Program-made: the position numbers and the translations under genes
Source: Marinobacterium aestuarii
GTDB taxonomy: Bacteria > Pseudomonadota > Gammaproteobacteria > Pseudomonadales > Balneatricaceae
DNA length: 64,000 nucleotides
Assembly: GCF_001651805.1 (NCBI RefSeq)
Contig: NZ_CP015839.1
Location: 3,410,001-3,474,000 of the forward strand
Reading direction: 5' to 3'
In this document: positions 37,326-45,369 of the stretch, one piece after another
How the letters are laid out: each line of letters begins with the position of its first letter
How positions within the stretch are numbered: the stretch's first letter is position 1
The notes under the pieces: generated by a model
What the model was told of the DNA's origin: nothing
Database searches by the model: none
The model's input: only the letters and a program-made list of their open reading frames with translations

Positions 37326-38087
37326 ATGACTGAACCACAAATCAAGCAAGCCGGCCTGGCCGTCGAACTGCGTAACCTGAATAAATGGTACGGCGATTTC
37401 CATGTCCTGAAAAATATCAACCTGGAGGTGCAAAAGGGCGAGCGTATCGTTATTTGCGGTCCGTCCGGCTCCGGCAAGTCCACCATGATCCGCTGCATTA
37501 ACCGGCTCGAGGAGCATCAGCAGGGTGACATCATTGTCAACGGCATACAGCTGACCGAGGATCTGAAAAAGATCGAGAATATCCGCCGCAATGTCGGCAT
37601 GGTATTTCAGCACTTCAATCTGTTCCCGCACCTGACGGTACTGGAAAACTGCGCCCTGGCCCCCATCTGGGTCAACAAGGAATCGCGCAAGGAGGCCGAA
37701 GCCAACGCCATGAAATACCTGGAGCGCGTACGCATCCCCGAGCAGGCGAAGAAATTCCCCGGGCAGCTTTCAGGTGGCCAGCAGCAGCGCGTGGCCATTG
37801 CCCGCAGCCTGTGCATGAACCCCGATGTGATGCTGTTCGATGAACCCACCTCGGCACTGGACCCGGAGATGATCAAGGAAGTACTCGATGTCATGATCGA
37901 GCTGGCCCAGGAAGGCATGACCATGCTGTGCGTAACCCACGAAATGGGCTTTGCCAAAACCGTGGCCAACCGCGTCATCTTCATGGATGCCGGGCAGATT
38001 ATCGAGGAGAACAATCCTCATGAGTTCTTCGATAACCCGCAGCATGAGCGCACTCAGTTGTTCCTGAGCCAGATCCTGCAGCACTGA
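37326..38087 (+). CDS. aapP: General L-amino-acid ABC transporter ATPase AapP
   Basis: ATP-hydrolysing subunit, 253 residues. It has Walker [10 protein letters not shown], signature LSGGQQQR, Walker [15 protein letters not shown] and the H-loop (CVTHEMGF). The protein ends [19 protein letters not shown]. The final 18 codons are the first, genuine copy of a segment then repeated three times downstream of the stop codon (see the repeat entry). Last gene of aapJQMP. Confidence 0.96.
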   Translation: MTEPQIKQAGLAVELRNLNKWYGDFHVLKNINLEVQKGERIVICGPSGSGKSTMIRCINRLEEHQQGDIIVNGIQLTEDLKKIENIRRNVGMVFQHFNLFPHLTVLENCALAPIWVNKESRKEAEANAMKYLERVRIPEQAKKFPGQLSGGQQQRVAIARSLCMNPDVMLFDEPTSALDPEMIKEVLDVMIELAQEGMTMLCVTHEMGFAKTVANRVIFMDAGQIIEENNPHEFFDNPQHERTQLFLSQILQH

Positions 38088-38360
38088 GTTAAGAATTTAA
38101 CTCTTGGGAGCCTAGAGTCGATAACCTCCAACAGGACGAACACACCCAGCTGCTCCTGAGCCAGATCCTGCAGCACTGAGTTAAGAATTTAACTCTTGGG
38201 AGCCTAGACTCGATAACCTCCAACAGGACGAACACACCCAGCTGCTCCTGAGCCAGATCCTGCAACACTGAGTTAAGAATTTAACTCTTGGGAGCCTAGA
38301 GTCGATAACCTTCAACATGACGAAGGCTCCCAGCTGCTCCTGAGTCAGATACGCAACACT
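38029..38360. repeat. Tandem reiteration of the aapP 3' end, 92-bp unit
   Basis: Units begin with TCGATAAC at 38029 (inside aapP), 38118, 38210 and 38302. The last three are 92 bp apart; the genic copy is 89 bp, one codon shorter. Each downstream unit encodes a relative of the AapP tail: DNLQQDEHTQLLLSQILQH with a stop in units 1 and 2, and a decayed DNLQHDEGSQLLLSQIRNTK in unit 3. The first three units end with hairpin GAGTTAA-GAAT-TTAACTC (38086-38103, 38178-38195, 38270-38287). Confidence 0.95.
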
Positions 38361-38545
38361 AAGCCGCACAAGCCCGCCCGTTACATGCCTGGATCACAGC
38401 GCATTTAACGGGCGCTCAGCTCACCGGTTTCTCTTAACCGCTCCCTTTCCCACACTTGATTCCCGCAAGCCCGCAGGCTGCTAGGCTTTACCCCCGGCAT
38501 GACAGATGTTAGAAAGCCTGTTTGCCTATCTTTGGAGTTACAACA

Positions 38546-38887
38546 ATGGATCTGGATTCTTTTATCGCCGCTATCGGACAGGACGACAGCCTGGATTTCA
38601 AACACAGCATGGAGGTGATTCAGGCCCACTATGATTATCAGCCCAGCGGCTTCACCAATGGCAAGGTGCGTAACGAAGCCGGCCAGAATGAAGGCAGCTG
38701 CAAGATTTTCGCCTTCGCCAAACTCAATGGTCTGAGCGAAGCCCAGGCACTGGCCTGTTTCGGAAGTTTTTACCGCGATGTGCTGAATGCACCCCAGGGC
38801 ACCGACCACGGCAACATTCGTGCATTTATGGCGACCGGCTGGGACGGCGTGGTCTTCGATGCCGAGGCCCTGACTCGAAAAAGCTGA
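38546..38887 (+). CDS. HopJ type III effector-like protein
   Basis: A 113-residue protein of the HopJ family (first noted as a candidate Pseudomonas type III effector, but widespread in non-pathogenic bacteria). The start MDLDSFIAAIGQ at 38546 has GGAG upstream. Family pieces are HYDYQPSGFTNGKVRNEAGQ, NEGSCKIFAFAKLNGLSE, CFGSFYRDVLNAPQGTDHGN and the end FMATGWDGVVFD. No secretion genes are nearby, so a housekeeping role is more likely than an effector role; the molecular function is not known. Confidence 0.9.
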   Translation: MDLDSFIAAIGQDDSLDFKHSMEVIQAHYDYQPSGFTNGKVRNEAGQNEGSCKIFAFAKLNGLSEAQALACFGSFYRDVLNAPQGTDHGNIRAFMATGWDGVVFDAEALTRKS

Positions 38888-38942
38888 CGCCCAAGGGCTG
38901 ATGCGGCACCGACTCGGGCGCCACCAGGCCAAATAACGCGAC

Positions 38943-40034
38943 TCAGAACAGTGCCAGCTGATCAGGCTGTGCACTGTCGCTGTGCTCGTTCAGGCGATAG
39001 CCAACACCCAGCAGCCGCACCGGCCGGCAGCCTCGCCCGAAGGCTTCGCGCACCAGCCGTTCGTACAGCACTATATCCGGTGCCAGCGCAGCCTGAACCC
39101 GGGTCGCCTGTTCCACCGTTGTCTGGCTGAAATCGTGGAACTTGAGTTTGACCACAGCCCCCGCGATATCCGCCGGGCGCGACAGTCTGCCATAGCGCCC
39201 CGCCAGGGACTCAAGCAGTGACGGCAACTGCTCGAGGCAGGCCTCAAGGTCGGGCAAATCCTGGGAATAGGTGTGCTCAACGCTGACCGATTTGCGTTCC
39301 CGGCTGGTGCGTACCGGGCGATCATCCTGCCCCCAGGCCAGCTCCCACAGACGCTGACCGAAGCGCCCAAAGCGACTGATCAGCACAGCAGCCCCCTGCT
39401 CCCGCAGATCCGCACAGTTGTGCACCCCCATGTGTTCCAGTTTCTCGGCCGTTTTGGCCCCCACGCCATGCAGCTTTTTCACCGCCAGCGCCTGTACAAA
39501 GGCTTCCACCTGCTCCGGTCGCAGCACAAAAAGACCATCGGGTTTGTTCCAGTCACTGGCGATCTTGGCCAGAAACTTGTTGGGCGCAACACCGGCCGAC
39601 ACCCGGATGCCCACCTCGTCGAACACTCGCCGGCGGATTTCCTCGGCCATGCGCGTGGCACTGCCCTGACAGCGTTCTGTACCGGTCACATCCAGATAAG
39701 CCTCATCCAGCGACAGGGGTTCTATTACCCGGGTGTAGTCGGCATAGATCGCCATGATACGGGCCGACACCTCACGGTATTTCTCCATACTGCCAGACAC
39801 CACTACAAGGTCTGGGCAGAGCGCCAGGGCTCTGGCCGTGGACATGGCCGAATGCACACCAAAAGCCCGCGCCTCATAGTTACAGGTGGCCACCACGCCA
39901 CGCTGGTCGGCCCGACCACCCACGGCCAGCGGAATACCGCGCAAGGCCGGATTGTCGCGCATTTCGACCGCGGCATAGAAACAGTCACAGTCGCAATGAA
40001 TGATTTTTCGATCCACGTTGAATTCTCTGTCCAT
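38943..40034 (-). CDS. dinB: DNA polymerase IV (DinB)
   Basis: Y-family translesion polymerase, 363 residues. Catalytic motifs are intact: HCDCDCFYAAVEMRDNP with the first aspartates, SLDEAYLDVT with the Asp-Glu pair, and a helix-hairpin-helix KLHGVGAKTAEKL. The C terminus QPDQLALF is a standard beta-clamp binding peptide. I see no CTGT-N8-ACAG box in the upstream 170 bp, so SOS control is not evident. It is convergent with the HopJ gene. Confidence 0.96.
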   Translation of the reverse strand: MDREFNVDRKIIHCDCDCFYAAVEMRDNPALRGIPLAVGGRADQRGVVATCNYEARAFGVHSAMSTARALALCPDLVVVSGSMEKYREVSARIMAIYADYTRVIEPLSLDEAYLDVTGTERCQGSATRMAEEIRRRVFDEVGIRVSAGVAPNKFLAKIASDWNKPDGLFVLRPEQVEAFVQALAVKKLHGVGAKTAEKLEHMGVHNCADLREQGAAVLISRFGRFGQRLWELAWGQDDRPVRTSRERKSVSVEHTYSQDLPDLEACLEQLPSLLESLAGRYGRLSRPADIAGAVVKLKFHDFSQTTVEQATRVQAALAPDIVLYERLVREAFGRGCRPVRLLGVGYRLNEHSDSAQPDQLALF

Positions 40035-40202
40035 AGCGCTGTGCGCATAGTTCGCTGCGAAGGCCTGTCGTTATTGCCCTGATGCCCTCCCCAAAGGAAA
40101 TACCCCGAGGAAACGCCTTGAGACAAAGCCCAATGCAATATCGCGTCTGACTGCTAATCTTAACCCGAATACTCATAAAGCATCCCGGTCACGGAGCCTA
40201 CA

Positions 40203-40379
40203 ATGACGGATGAAGATAAAAACAACTGGAATGGAAATGAACAGCGCTCAGGTACCGATAGACGCAAGAAAAACGACCGCCGTGACGAAGTGAGGTTCGA
40301 ACCTGGCAAGCCGGACCGGCGCAAGAACCGCGGCCGCCGCGAGCCGGATCAGGATCCCTGGAGCAAAGGCAACGTCTGA
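40203..40379 (+). CDS. 58-residue highly charged conserved-type small protein
   Basis: A short gene with ATG 40203 and GGAG 8 bases upstream. The product has about half charged residues and two similar Asp-Arg-Arg-Lys blocks (TDRRKKNDRRDEVRFEPGK and PDRRKNRGRREPDQ). It begins WNGNEQRSGTDRR, which resembles small hypothetical proteins I remember from Pseudomonas. It has no signal peptide and is probably intrinsically disordered and possibly nucleic-acid binding, which is a guess from charge. It lies between dinB (divergent) and the Pho-box region of olsF. Confidence 0.7.
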   Translation: MTDEDKNNWNGNEQRSGTDRRKKNDRRDEVRFEPGKPDRRKNRGRREPDQDPWSKGNV

Positions 40380-40479
40380 ACCCGCCTGAAAACCTTCCCG
40401 GGAGCTTCTTCAGGCTCCCCGCCCGAATAAATACCGCCTCAGTCCTTCGCAGCTCCTGGCCTGGTTGTCCTGCGCCTGA

Positions 40480-40523
40480 CTGTCACACTGTTGTCACGCT
40501 GCATTCAAGCCCCGGTCACACTG
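40480..40523 (+). promoter_or_regulatory. PhoB-box-like array upstream of olsF
   Basis: Four in-phase 11-bp units: CTGTCACACTG (40480), TTGTCACGCTG (40491), a weak CATTCAAGCCC (40502) and CGGTCACACTG (40513). The first two match the PhoB consensus CTGTCA-N5-CTGTCA except for one base. The array ends 40 bp before the olsF start. Confidence 0.6.
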
Positions 40524-40563
40524 CAGCCATAAAGTGTGAGTCCTCCGATAGAGGACACCCCTG

Positions 40564-42330
40564 ATGCAGCTGAATGTCGAACAGGTCGTCACCCAGAAAT
40601 TCCCCGCCTTTATTGCCAAACCCGCGCCGGTAAAACGCTCAACCCTGTTCTGCCTGCGCCATCTGGTGAGGGAGCGGGAAATCAACCATTTCCTGGCCGA
40701 ACACAGTGCCAGCACCGGCTTCGAATTTATTGACCGGGTACTGGACTACTTCAACTTCAGCTATGCCCTGAGCCATCAGCATCGCATGAACATCCCGGCC
40801 ACCGGACGTGTGCTGATCGTCGCCAATCATCCGCTGGGAGCGCTGGATGGCCTTGCGCTGCTGAAGCTGGTGGGGGAAATAAGGCGTGATGTGCGTATCG
40901 TCGCCAATGATGTGCTCTCCAGCTTTGACCCGCTAGAGCCTCTGCTTCTGCCCGTGGACAATCTCGGCAAGGCCACCCGCAAGCAGGATATAGCCCGCAT
41001 TACCCAGGCCCTGCAGGATGACCAGGCGGTCATTGTTTTCCCCGCCGGCGAAGTGTCCCGCGCAGGACTCACCGGCATCCGCGACGGCAAATGGAACAGC
41101 GGTTTTCTGCACTTTGCCCGCAAGGCCAACGCCCCCATACTGCCGGTCTTTGTGGGTGGCAAGAACTCGTCACTGTTTTACAGCGTGTCCGCACTGAACC
41201 GTTCGCTGTCGACCCTGCTACTGGCACGGGAGATGTTCAACAAGCGCTCGGTCACCATTGAGGTGCGGGTGGGCGAGCCCATTGCCTTCAGCCAGATAGA
41301 CGCGCTACCACTGTCGACCCGCGAAAAAGCCCGCATTCTGAAAAAGCACCTGTACCGCATCGCCCGCAACAAGTCGCCACTGTTCATTACCGAGAAGACC
41401 ATCGATCACCCGCAGGACCGCGGCAGCCTGAAAAAGGAACTCAAGGCCTCCGAACTGCTGGGCGAAACCGGCGATGGCAAGAAAATCTATCTGTTCGACT
41501 ACCGCCCTGACTCCGCCGTCATGCGCGAAGTCGGGCGTCTGCGCGAAATTGCCTTTCGCAGCGTTGGCGAGGGTACCGGTGAAAAGCGCGATCTGGATCG
41601 CTATGACCGCAGCTACCGCCACCTGATTCTGTGGGACGAGGAGGATCTGGAAATTGCCGGCGCCTACCGGCTGGCCGAAACCGCGGGTCTTGCTCTGGGC
41701 GGCATGGGCGACAATGCGCTCTACAGCGCCAGTCTGTTTCGCTACAACGATGCCATGGCGCCGGTGTTTGCCCGCGGCATCGAGCTGGGCCGCAGCTTTG
41801 TGCAGCCACGCTACTGGGGACGGCGAAGCCTGGACTACCTCTGGTACGGCATAGGTGCATACCTGCGCCGCCACCCCGAGATCCGCTACCTGTTTGGCCC
41901 GGTCAGCCTGAGCAACAGCTACCCCAAGGCTGCCCGAGACCTCATCGTCTGGTTCTACAGCCACTATTTCCCGGACAATGACAACCTGGGCCGCTCCCTG
42001 AGCCCCTTCACCATTGATGCCGCGAGCAAGGAGCACCTGAGCCAATTATTCAGTGGCAGCGACTATAGCAGCGACTTTCGCATCCTGAAGGAGCAGCTGG
42101 AATTCATCGGCGTATCCGTGCCAACGCTGTACAAACAGTACAGCGACGTCTGTGAAGACGGTGGCGTGCGCTTTCTCGACTTTGGCGTCGATGCCGCCTT
42201 CAACTACTGTGTTGACGGCCTGGTTCTGGTGGATCTGGACTACCTCAAGCCGCGCAAGCGCGAACGTTATCTGGGCCTGTCAGCCGCCCCATCCCAGGTG
42301 CCAACCCTGCCCCAACCCGGCGCCGCCTGA
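40564..42330 (+). CDS. olsF: Bifunctional ornithine lipid synthase OlsF
   Basis: Makes ornithine lipids, phosphorus-free membrane lipids. Of 588 residues, the N-terminal half (about 70-270) is a PlsC-type acyltransferase with VANHPLGALDGLALL and VIVFPAGEVSRAG, the O-acylating step. The C-terminal half (about 320-560) is an OlsB-like GNAT N-acyltransferase (REIAFRSVGEGTGEKRDLDRYDRSYRHL, FGPVSLSNSYPKAARDL). This fusion order matches OlsF. GAGGA precedes ATG 40564. A phased PhoB-like array upstream predicts induction by phosphate starvation, as known for ornithine lipids. A gap of 87 bp separates it from the VWA gene. Confidence 0.88.
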   Translation: MQLNVEQVVTQKFPAFIAKPAPVKRSTLFCLRHLVREREINHFLAEHSASTGFEFIDRVLDYFNFSYALSHQHRMNIPATGRVLIVANHPLGALDGLALLKLVGEIRRDVRIVANDVLSSFDPLEPLLLPVDNLGKATRKQDIARITQALQDDQAVIVFPAGEVSRAGLTGIRDGKWNSGFLHFARKANAPILPVFVGGKNSSLFYSVSALNRSLSTLLLAREMFNKRSVTIEVRVGEPIAFSQIDALPLSTREKARILKKHLYRIARNKSPLFITEKTIDHPQDRGSLKKELKASELLGETGDGKKIYLFDYRPDSAVMREVGRLREIAFRSVGEGTGEKRDLDRYDRSYRHLILWDEEDLEIAGAYRLAETAGLALGGMGDNALYSASLFRYNDAMAPVFARGIELGRSFVQPRYWGRRSLDYLWYGIGAYLRRHPEIRYLFGPVSLSNSYPKAARDLIVWFYSHYFPDNDNLGRSLSPFTIDAASKEHLSQLFSGSDYSSDFRILKEQLEFIGVSVPTLYKQYSDVCEDGGVRFLDFGVDAAFNYCVDGLVLVDLDYLKPRKRERYLGLSAAPSQVPTLPQPGAA

Positions 42331-42417
42331 AGCAATCAGGCACGCCGGCGTCAACTTTTTCTGGCCCGCGCACTCCAACGCTGTATTCTCCTATACTGAG
42401 CGGAAAAGGAGTGCACC

Positions 42418-43116
42418 ATGGGTGACGAACACAAATCTCTCAGCCAACGCTCCAGCCATCGGGAAATTGACCAGTTCCTGCAGCAGCTGGCGAAAACACC
42501 GGCCAGCGGCGGCGGTCGGCTGGTGTTCGCGCTGGATGCCACTGCCAGCCGGGAGCCCACCTGGGATCATGCCTGCCAGCTGCAGAGCGAAATGTTCGAG
42601 CAGACCCGCAACCTCGGCGGACTCTCCGTCCAGCTGTGCTACTACCGCGGCTACCGCGAGTTCCACGCCACCGACTGGCTGTGCAATACCGATCGTCTGA
42701 TGCAACAGATGAACGCCGTGCGCTGTCTCGGCGGCCACACCCAGATTGCCAGGCTGCTGACCCATGTCCGCCAGGAAACCCGGCTCAAGAAGGTCCAGGC
42801 GGTCATCTTTATCGGCGACTGCGTCGAAGAATCCGTGGATGATCTCTGCGCACTGGCCGGTGAACTGGGCCTGTTGCAGGTCCCCGTGTTCATCTTCCAC
42901 GAAGGCCAGGAAAGCACCGCTGCACGGGCCTTCAAGCAGATCAGCCAGCTATCAGGTGGTGCCTGTTGCCAGTTCGATCAACAGAGTCCACAGTTGATGC
43001 GCGAACTGCTGGGGGCCGTCGCGGTCTATGCATCCGGGGGCCACAGGGCGCTGGAGCACTTCAGCCAGGGCAAAAGTGCGGCACTGTTGCGCCTCACCCG
43101 GCAGCTGCGAAGCTGA
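42418..43116 (+). CDS. VWA-like protein paired with a DnaJ-domain protein
   Basis: A 232-residue soluble protein with a von Willebrand A-like fold: GRLVFALDATASREPTWDHA carries the degenerate metal site (DATAS instead of DxSxS), and later VQAVIFIGDCVEESVDDL and VPVFIFHEGQES give the alternating strands. The start ATG 42418 follows AAAAGGAG. It is followed after 29 bp by a membrane DnaJ-domain gene. From memory, this pair is also found together in other proteobacteria. Its function is not known; protein-protein interaction or assembly at the membrane is an inference. Confidence 0.75.
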   Translation: MGDEHKSLSQRSSHREIDQFLQQLAKTPASGGGRLVFALDATASREPTWDHACQLQSEMFEQTRNLGGLSVQLCYYRGYREFHATDWLCNTDRLMQQMNAVRCLGGHTQIARLLTHVRQETRLKKVQAVIFIGDCVEESVDDLCALAGELGLLQVPVFIFHEGQESTAARAFKQISQLSGGACCQFDQQSPQLMRELLGAVAVYASGGHRALEHFSQGKSAALLRLTRQLRS

Positions 43117-43145
43117 AATCAAACCAGACACGAACGAGGTAAGCG

Positions 43146-43871
43146 TTGAATCCTTTTGGCCTGATCATTTTGAGTGCGGTTGCCCTGGCGGGCATATTGT
43201 GGATCCAGTCGCGGCCGCCGCAGTTGCGCGAGCGCGCCAAGTGGCAGCTCATCATCATCCTGTGCGCCCTGTTCCTGCTTTACTTGAGCGTCACCGGGCG
43301 CCTGCACTGGCTCGGAGCTCTGGTGGCGGTGATGCTGCCCTTCAGCCGCAGGCTTATCCCGCTGTTGCGTTATCTGCCTTTCCTGCACCAGCTCTACAAG
43401 CGCCGCCAACAGACACCGGGCAGCAGCAATAACCGCTCGCGCGTGCAGAGCGCCATTCTGGAAATGAGCCTTGATCACGATACTGGCGCCATGCATGGCA
43501 CCGTACTGCAGGGCCCCCTAACCGGACAAACGCTGGGTGGCCTGAGTGAAAAGCAGTTTATTGAACTGTTGCAGTACTGCCGCGATCATGATCAGGAATC
43601 GACCCAGCTGCTGGAAGCCTATCTCGACAAGCGCTTTGGTGACAGCTGGCGCCAAGATGACCCCGGCGCCGGCAAAGACAGCCACACCAATCAGGCAGGG
43701 CCCCTGAGTGAGAATGAAGCCTTCGATATTCTCGGTCTCGAACCCGGCGCCAGCGAAAGCGACATTATCAGTGCCCACCGCCGCCTGATTCAAAAGCTGC
43801 ACCCCGACCGGGGTGGCAGTAACTATCTGGCCGCACGCATCAACGAAGCCAAGGACCGCCTGCTCAGCTGA
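43146..43871 (+). CDS. Membrane-anchored DnaJ-domain protein
   Basis: A 241-residue protein starting with TTG at 43146 (GAGGT lies upstream). Two membrane helices occupy residues about 3-20 and 32-60. A middle part (SRVQSAILEMSLDHDTGAMH) precedes a C-terminal J domain with HPD in LIQKLHPDRGGSNYLAARI, so it can stimulate an Hsp70. The order transmembrane segment then C-terminal J domain is similar to mitochondrial TIM14/Pam18. It is the second gene of the VWA/DnaJ pair. Confidence 0.85.
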   Translation: MNPFGLIILSAVALAGILWIQSRPPQLRERAKWQLIIILCALFLLYLSVTGRLHWLGALVAVMLPFSRRLIPLLRYLPFLHQLYKRRQQTPGSSNNRSRVQSAILEMSLDHDTGAMHGTVLQGPLTGQTLGGLSEKQFIELLQYCRDHDQESTQLLEAYLDKRFGDSWRQDDPGAGKDSHTNQAGPLSENEAFDILGLEPGASESDIISAHRRLIQKLHPDRGGSNYLAARINEAKDRLLS

Positions 43872-43876
43872 TATTT

Positions 43877-43892
43877 CCGCCTGAACAGGCGG
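43877..43892. terminator. Short hairpin between convergent genes
   Basis: CCGCCTG and CAGGCGG with a 2-base centre, in the 51-bp gap between the DnaJ-domain gene and cpsG. On the minus strand it is followed by AAATATC rather than a T run, so the terminator call is weak. Confidence 0.4.
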
Positions 43893-43922
43893 CCCCGCTC
43901 GCGCAGGCGCCTTAATACCTCC

Positions 43923-45290
43923 TCAGCGCAGCAGTAGCGCCAGGATTTCTGCGGTTTTTTCCTGCATCAGCGCCTGATCAGCCCGGCTTTCGACATTCAG
44001 CCGTACCACCGGCTCCGTATTGGAGCTGCGCAGATTAAAGCGCCACTGTGCGAACTCGATGCTAATACCATCGGTTTCGTCCACCGACAGGGCTTTCGGC
44101 TCGTAGGCCGCCCGCACCCGGGCGATGGCGCCCGCCGGATCCGTCAGCTTGCTGTTGATCTCGCCGGAGCTTGGGAAGGCGGCAATGCGCTCCGCCACCA
44201 GGGACGACAATGACTGTCCCTTGTTGCTCAGCAGTTCGGCCACCAGCAGCCAGGGAATCATGCCACTGTCACAGTAAGCGAAGTCACGGAAATAGTGATG
44301 GGCGCTCATTTCACCGCCGTAGACCGCATCTTCCAGCCGCATGCGCTCCTTGATAAAGGCATGGCCTGTCTTGGACAGCACAGGTACGCCACCGGCAGCT
44401 TCTACCAGATCGATGGTATTCCAGGTCAGGCGCGGATCATGGATCACACGGGCGCCGGACTGCTTGTGCAAAAAGGCTTCGGCCAGCAGGCCAACGATGT
44501 AATAACCTTCGATAAACTGACCGTTTTCATCGAACAGGAAACAGCGATCGAAATCGCCATCCCAGGCGATACCCATGTCGGCACCCTCGGCGATGACGAC
44601 ATCGGCGGTCTGGGCGCGGTTTTCCTGCAGAATCGGGTTGGGAATGCCATTGGGGAAGCTGGCATCGGGTGTATGGTGCACCTTGATGAACTCGATCGGT
44701 GCACCCAGTGCCTGCAACTGACGCTCGATGGCATCCAGCGCAGGACCGGCCGCACCGTTACCGGCATTGACCACCAGCTTCAGCGGTTTCAGTGTCTTAA
44801 CGTCTATGTAGGACAGCATCTTGGCCGCATAGGCATCCTTGAGATCCAGCTGGCTGTAGCTGCCGCGTTTTGCAGGCGCTGCCGGCCACTGCTGCGCTTC
44901 TGCGATCAGCTGCATTTCCTTGAGACCGGTATCACCGGAAATCGGCCGGCTGCCCTCGCGCACCAGTTTGAGACCGTTGTAGTCGATCGGGTTGTGCGAG
45001 GCGGTAACCTCCACGCCCCCATCCAGCCCCAGATGCACGGTGGCAAAATAGATTTCCTCGGTCCCCACCATGCCGATATCAACCACATCGACACCGCCAT
45101 CCTGCAACCCGCGCGACAGCGCCATTTTCAACGCGTCCGAGGTTTCCCGGATATCGCCGCCCACCACCACCGAGCGCGGCGCAAACTGCTGCGCAAAGGC
45201 ACGTCCGATGCGGTACACCACATCGTCGTTCAGTTCATCGCCAAGGCGACCGCGGATATCATACGCCTTGAAACAGGTCAGTTTTGTCAC
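43923..45290 (-). CDS. cpsG: Phosphomannomutase, CpsG/ManB type
   Basis: Interconverts mannose 6-phosphate and mannose 1-phosphate for GDP-mannose supply. The 455-residue protein begins [20 protein letters not shown]. The phosphoserine loop is [13 protein letters not shown], the metal loop [13 protein letters not shown], the sugar loop [19 protein letters not shown] and the phosphate site [14 protein letters not shown]. The sequence is close to enterobacterial CpsG rather than Pseudomonas AlgC. It lies 79 bp downstream of the UDP-glucose-dehydrogenase-like gene; together with pgi they form a sugar-phosphate group. Some phosphoglucomutase activity is possible. Confidence 0.93.
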   Translation of the reverse strand: MTKLTCFKAYDIRGRLGDELNDDVVYRIGRAFAQQFAPRSVVVGGDIRETSDALKMALSRGLQDGGVDVVDIGMVGTEEIYFATVHLGLDGGVEVTASHNPIDYNGLKLVREGSRPISGDTGLKEMQLIAEAQQWPAAPAKRGSYSQLDLKDAYAAKMLSYIDVKTLKPLKLVVNAGNGAAGPALDAIERQLQALGAPIEFIKVHHTPDASFPNGIPNPILQENRAQTADVVIAEGADMGIAWDGDFDRCFLFDENGQFIEGYYIVGLLAEAFLHKQSGARVIHDPRLTWNTIDLVEAAGGVPVLSKTGHAFIKERMRLEDAVYGGEMSAHHYFRDFAYCDSGMIPWLLVAELLSNKGQSLSSLVAERIAAFPSSGEINSKLTDPAGAIARVRAAYEPKALSVDETDGISIEFAQWRFNLRSSNTEPVVRLNVESRADQALMQEKTAEILALLLR

Positions 45291-45369
45291 GTTAAAACCC
45301 CAGCCAATTGTCCAAAAATTTAAAAATCAGCGCCGCCGCCCCCGCAGGGCCTGGCAGACAAAAACGGCA

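Noticed and set aside
38181-38369. Minus-strand frame over the aapP tail repeats
   Set aside because: It is an artefact of the repeat; the meaningful translation is on the plus strand and matches the AapP tail.
40035-40202. LexA box for dinB
   Set aside because: No CTGT-N8-ACAG match upstream of dinB.
42340-42360. Terminator after olsF at ACGCCGGCGT
   Set aside because: Stem is a 10-bp palindrome without loop and the T run is several bases away; too weak to call.
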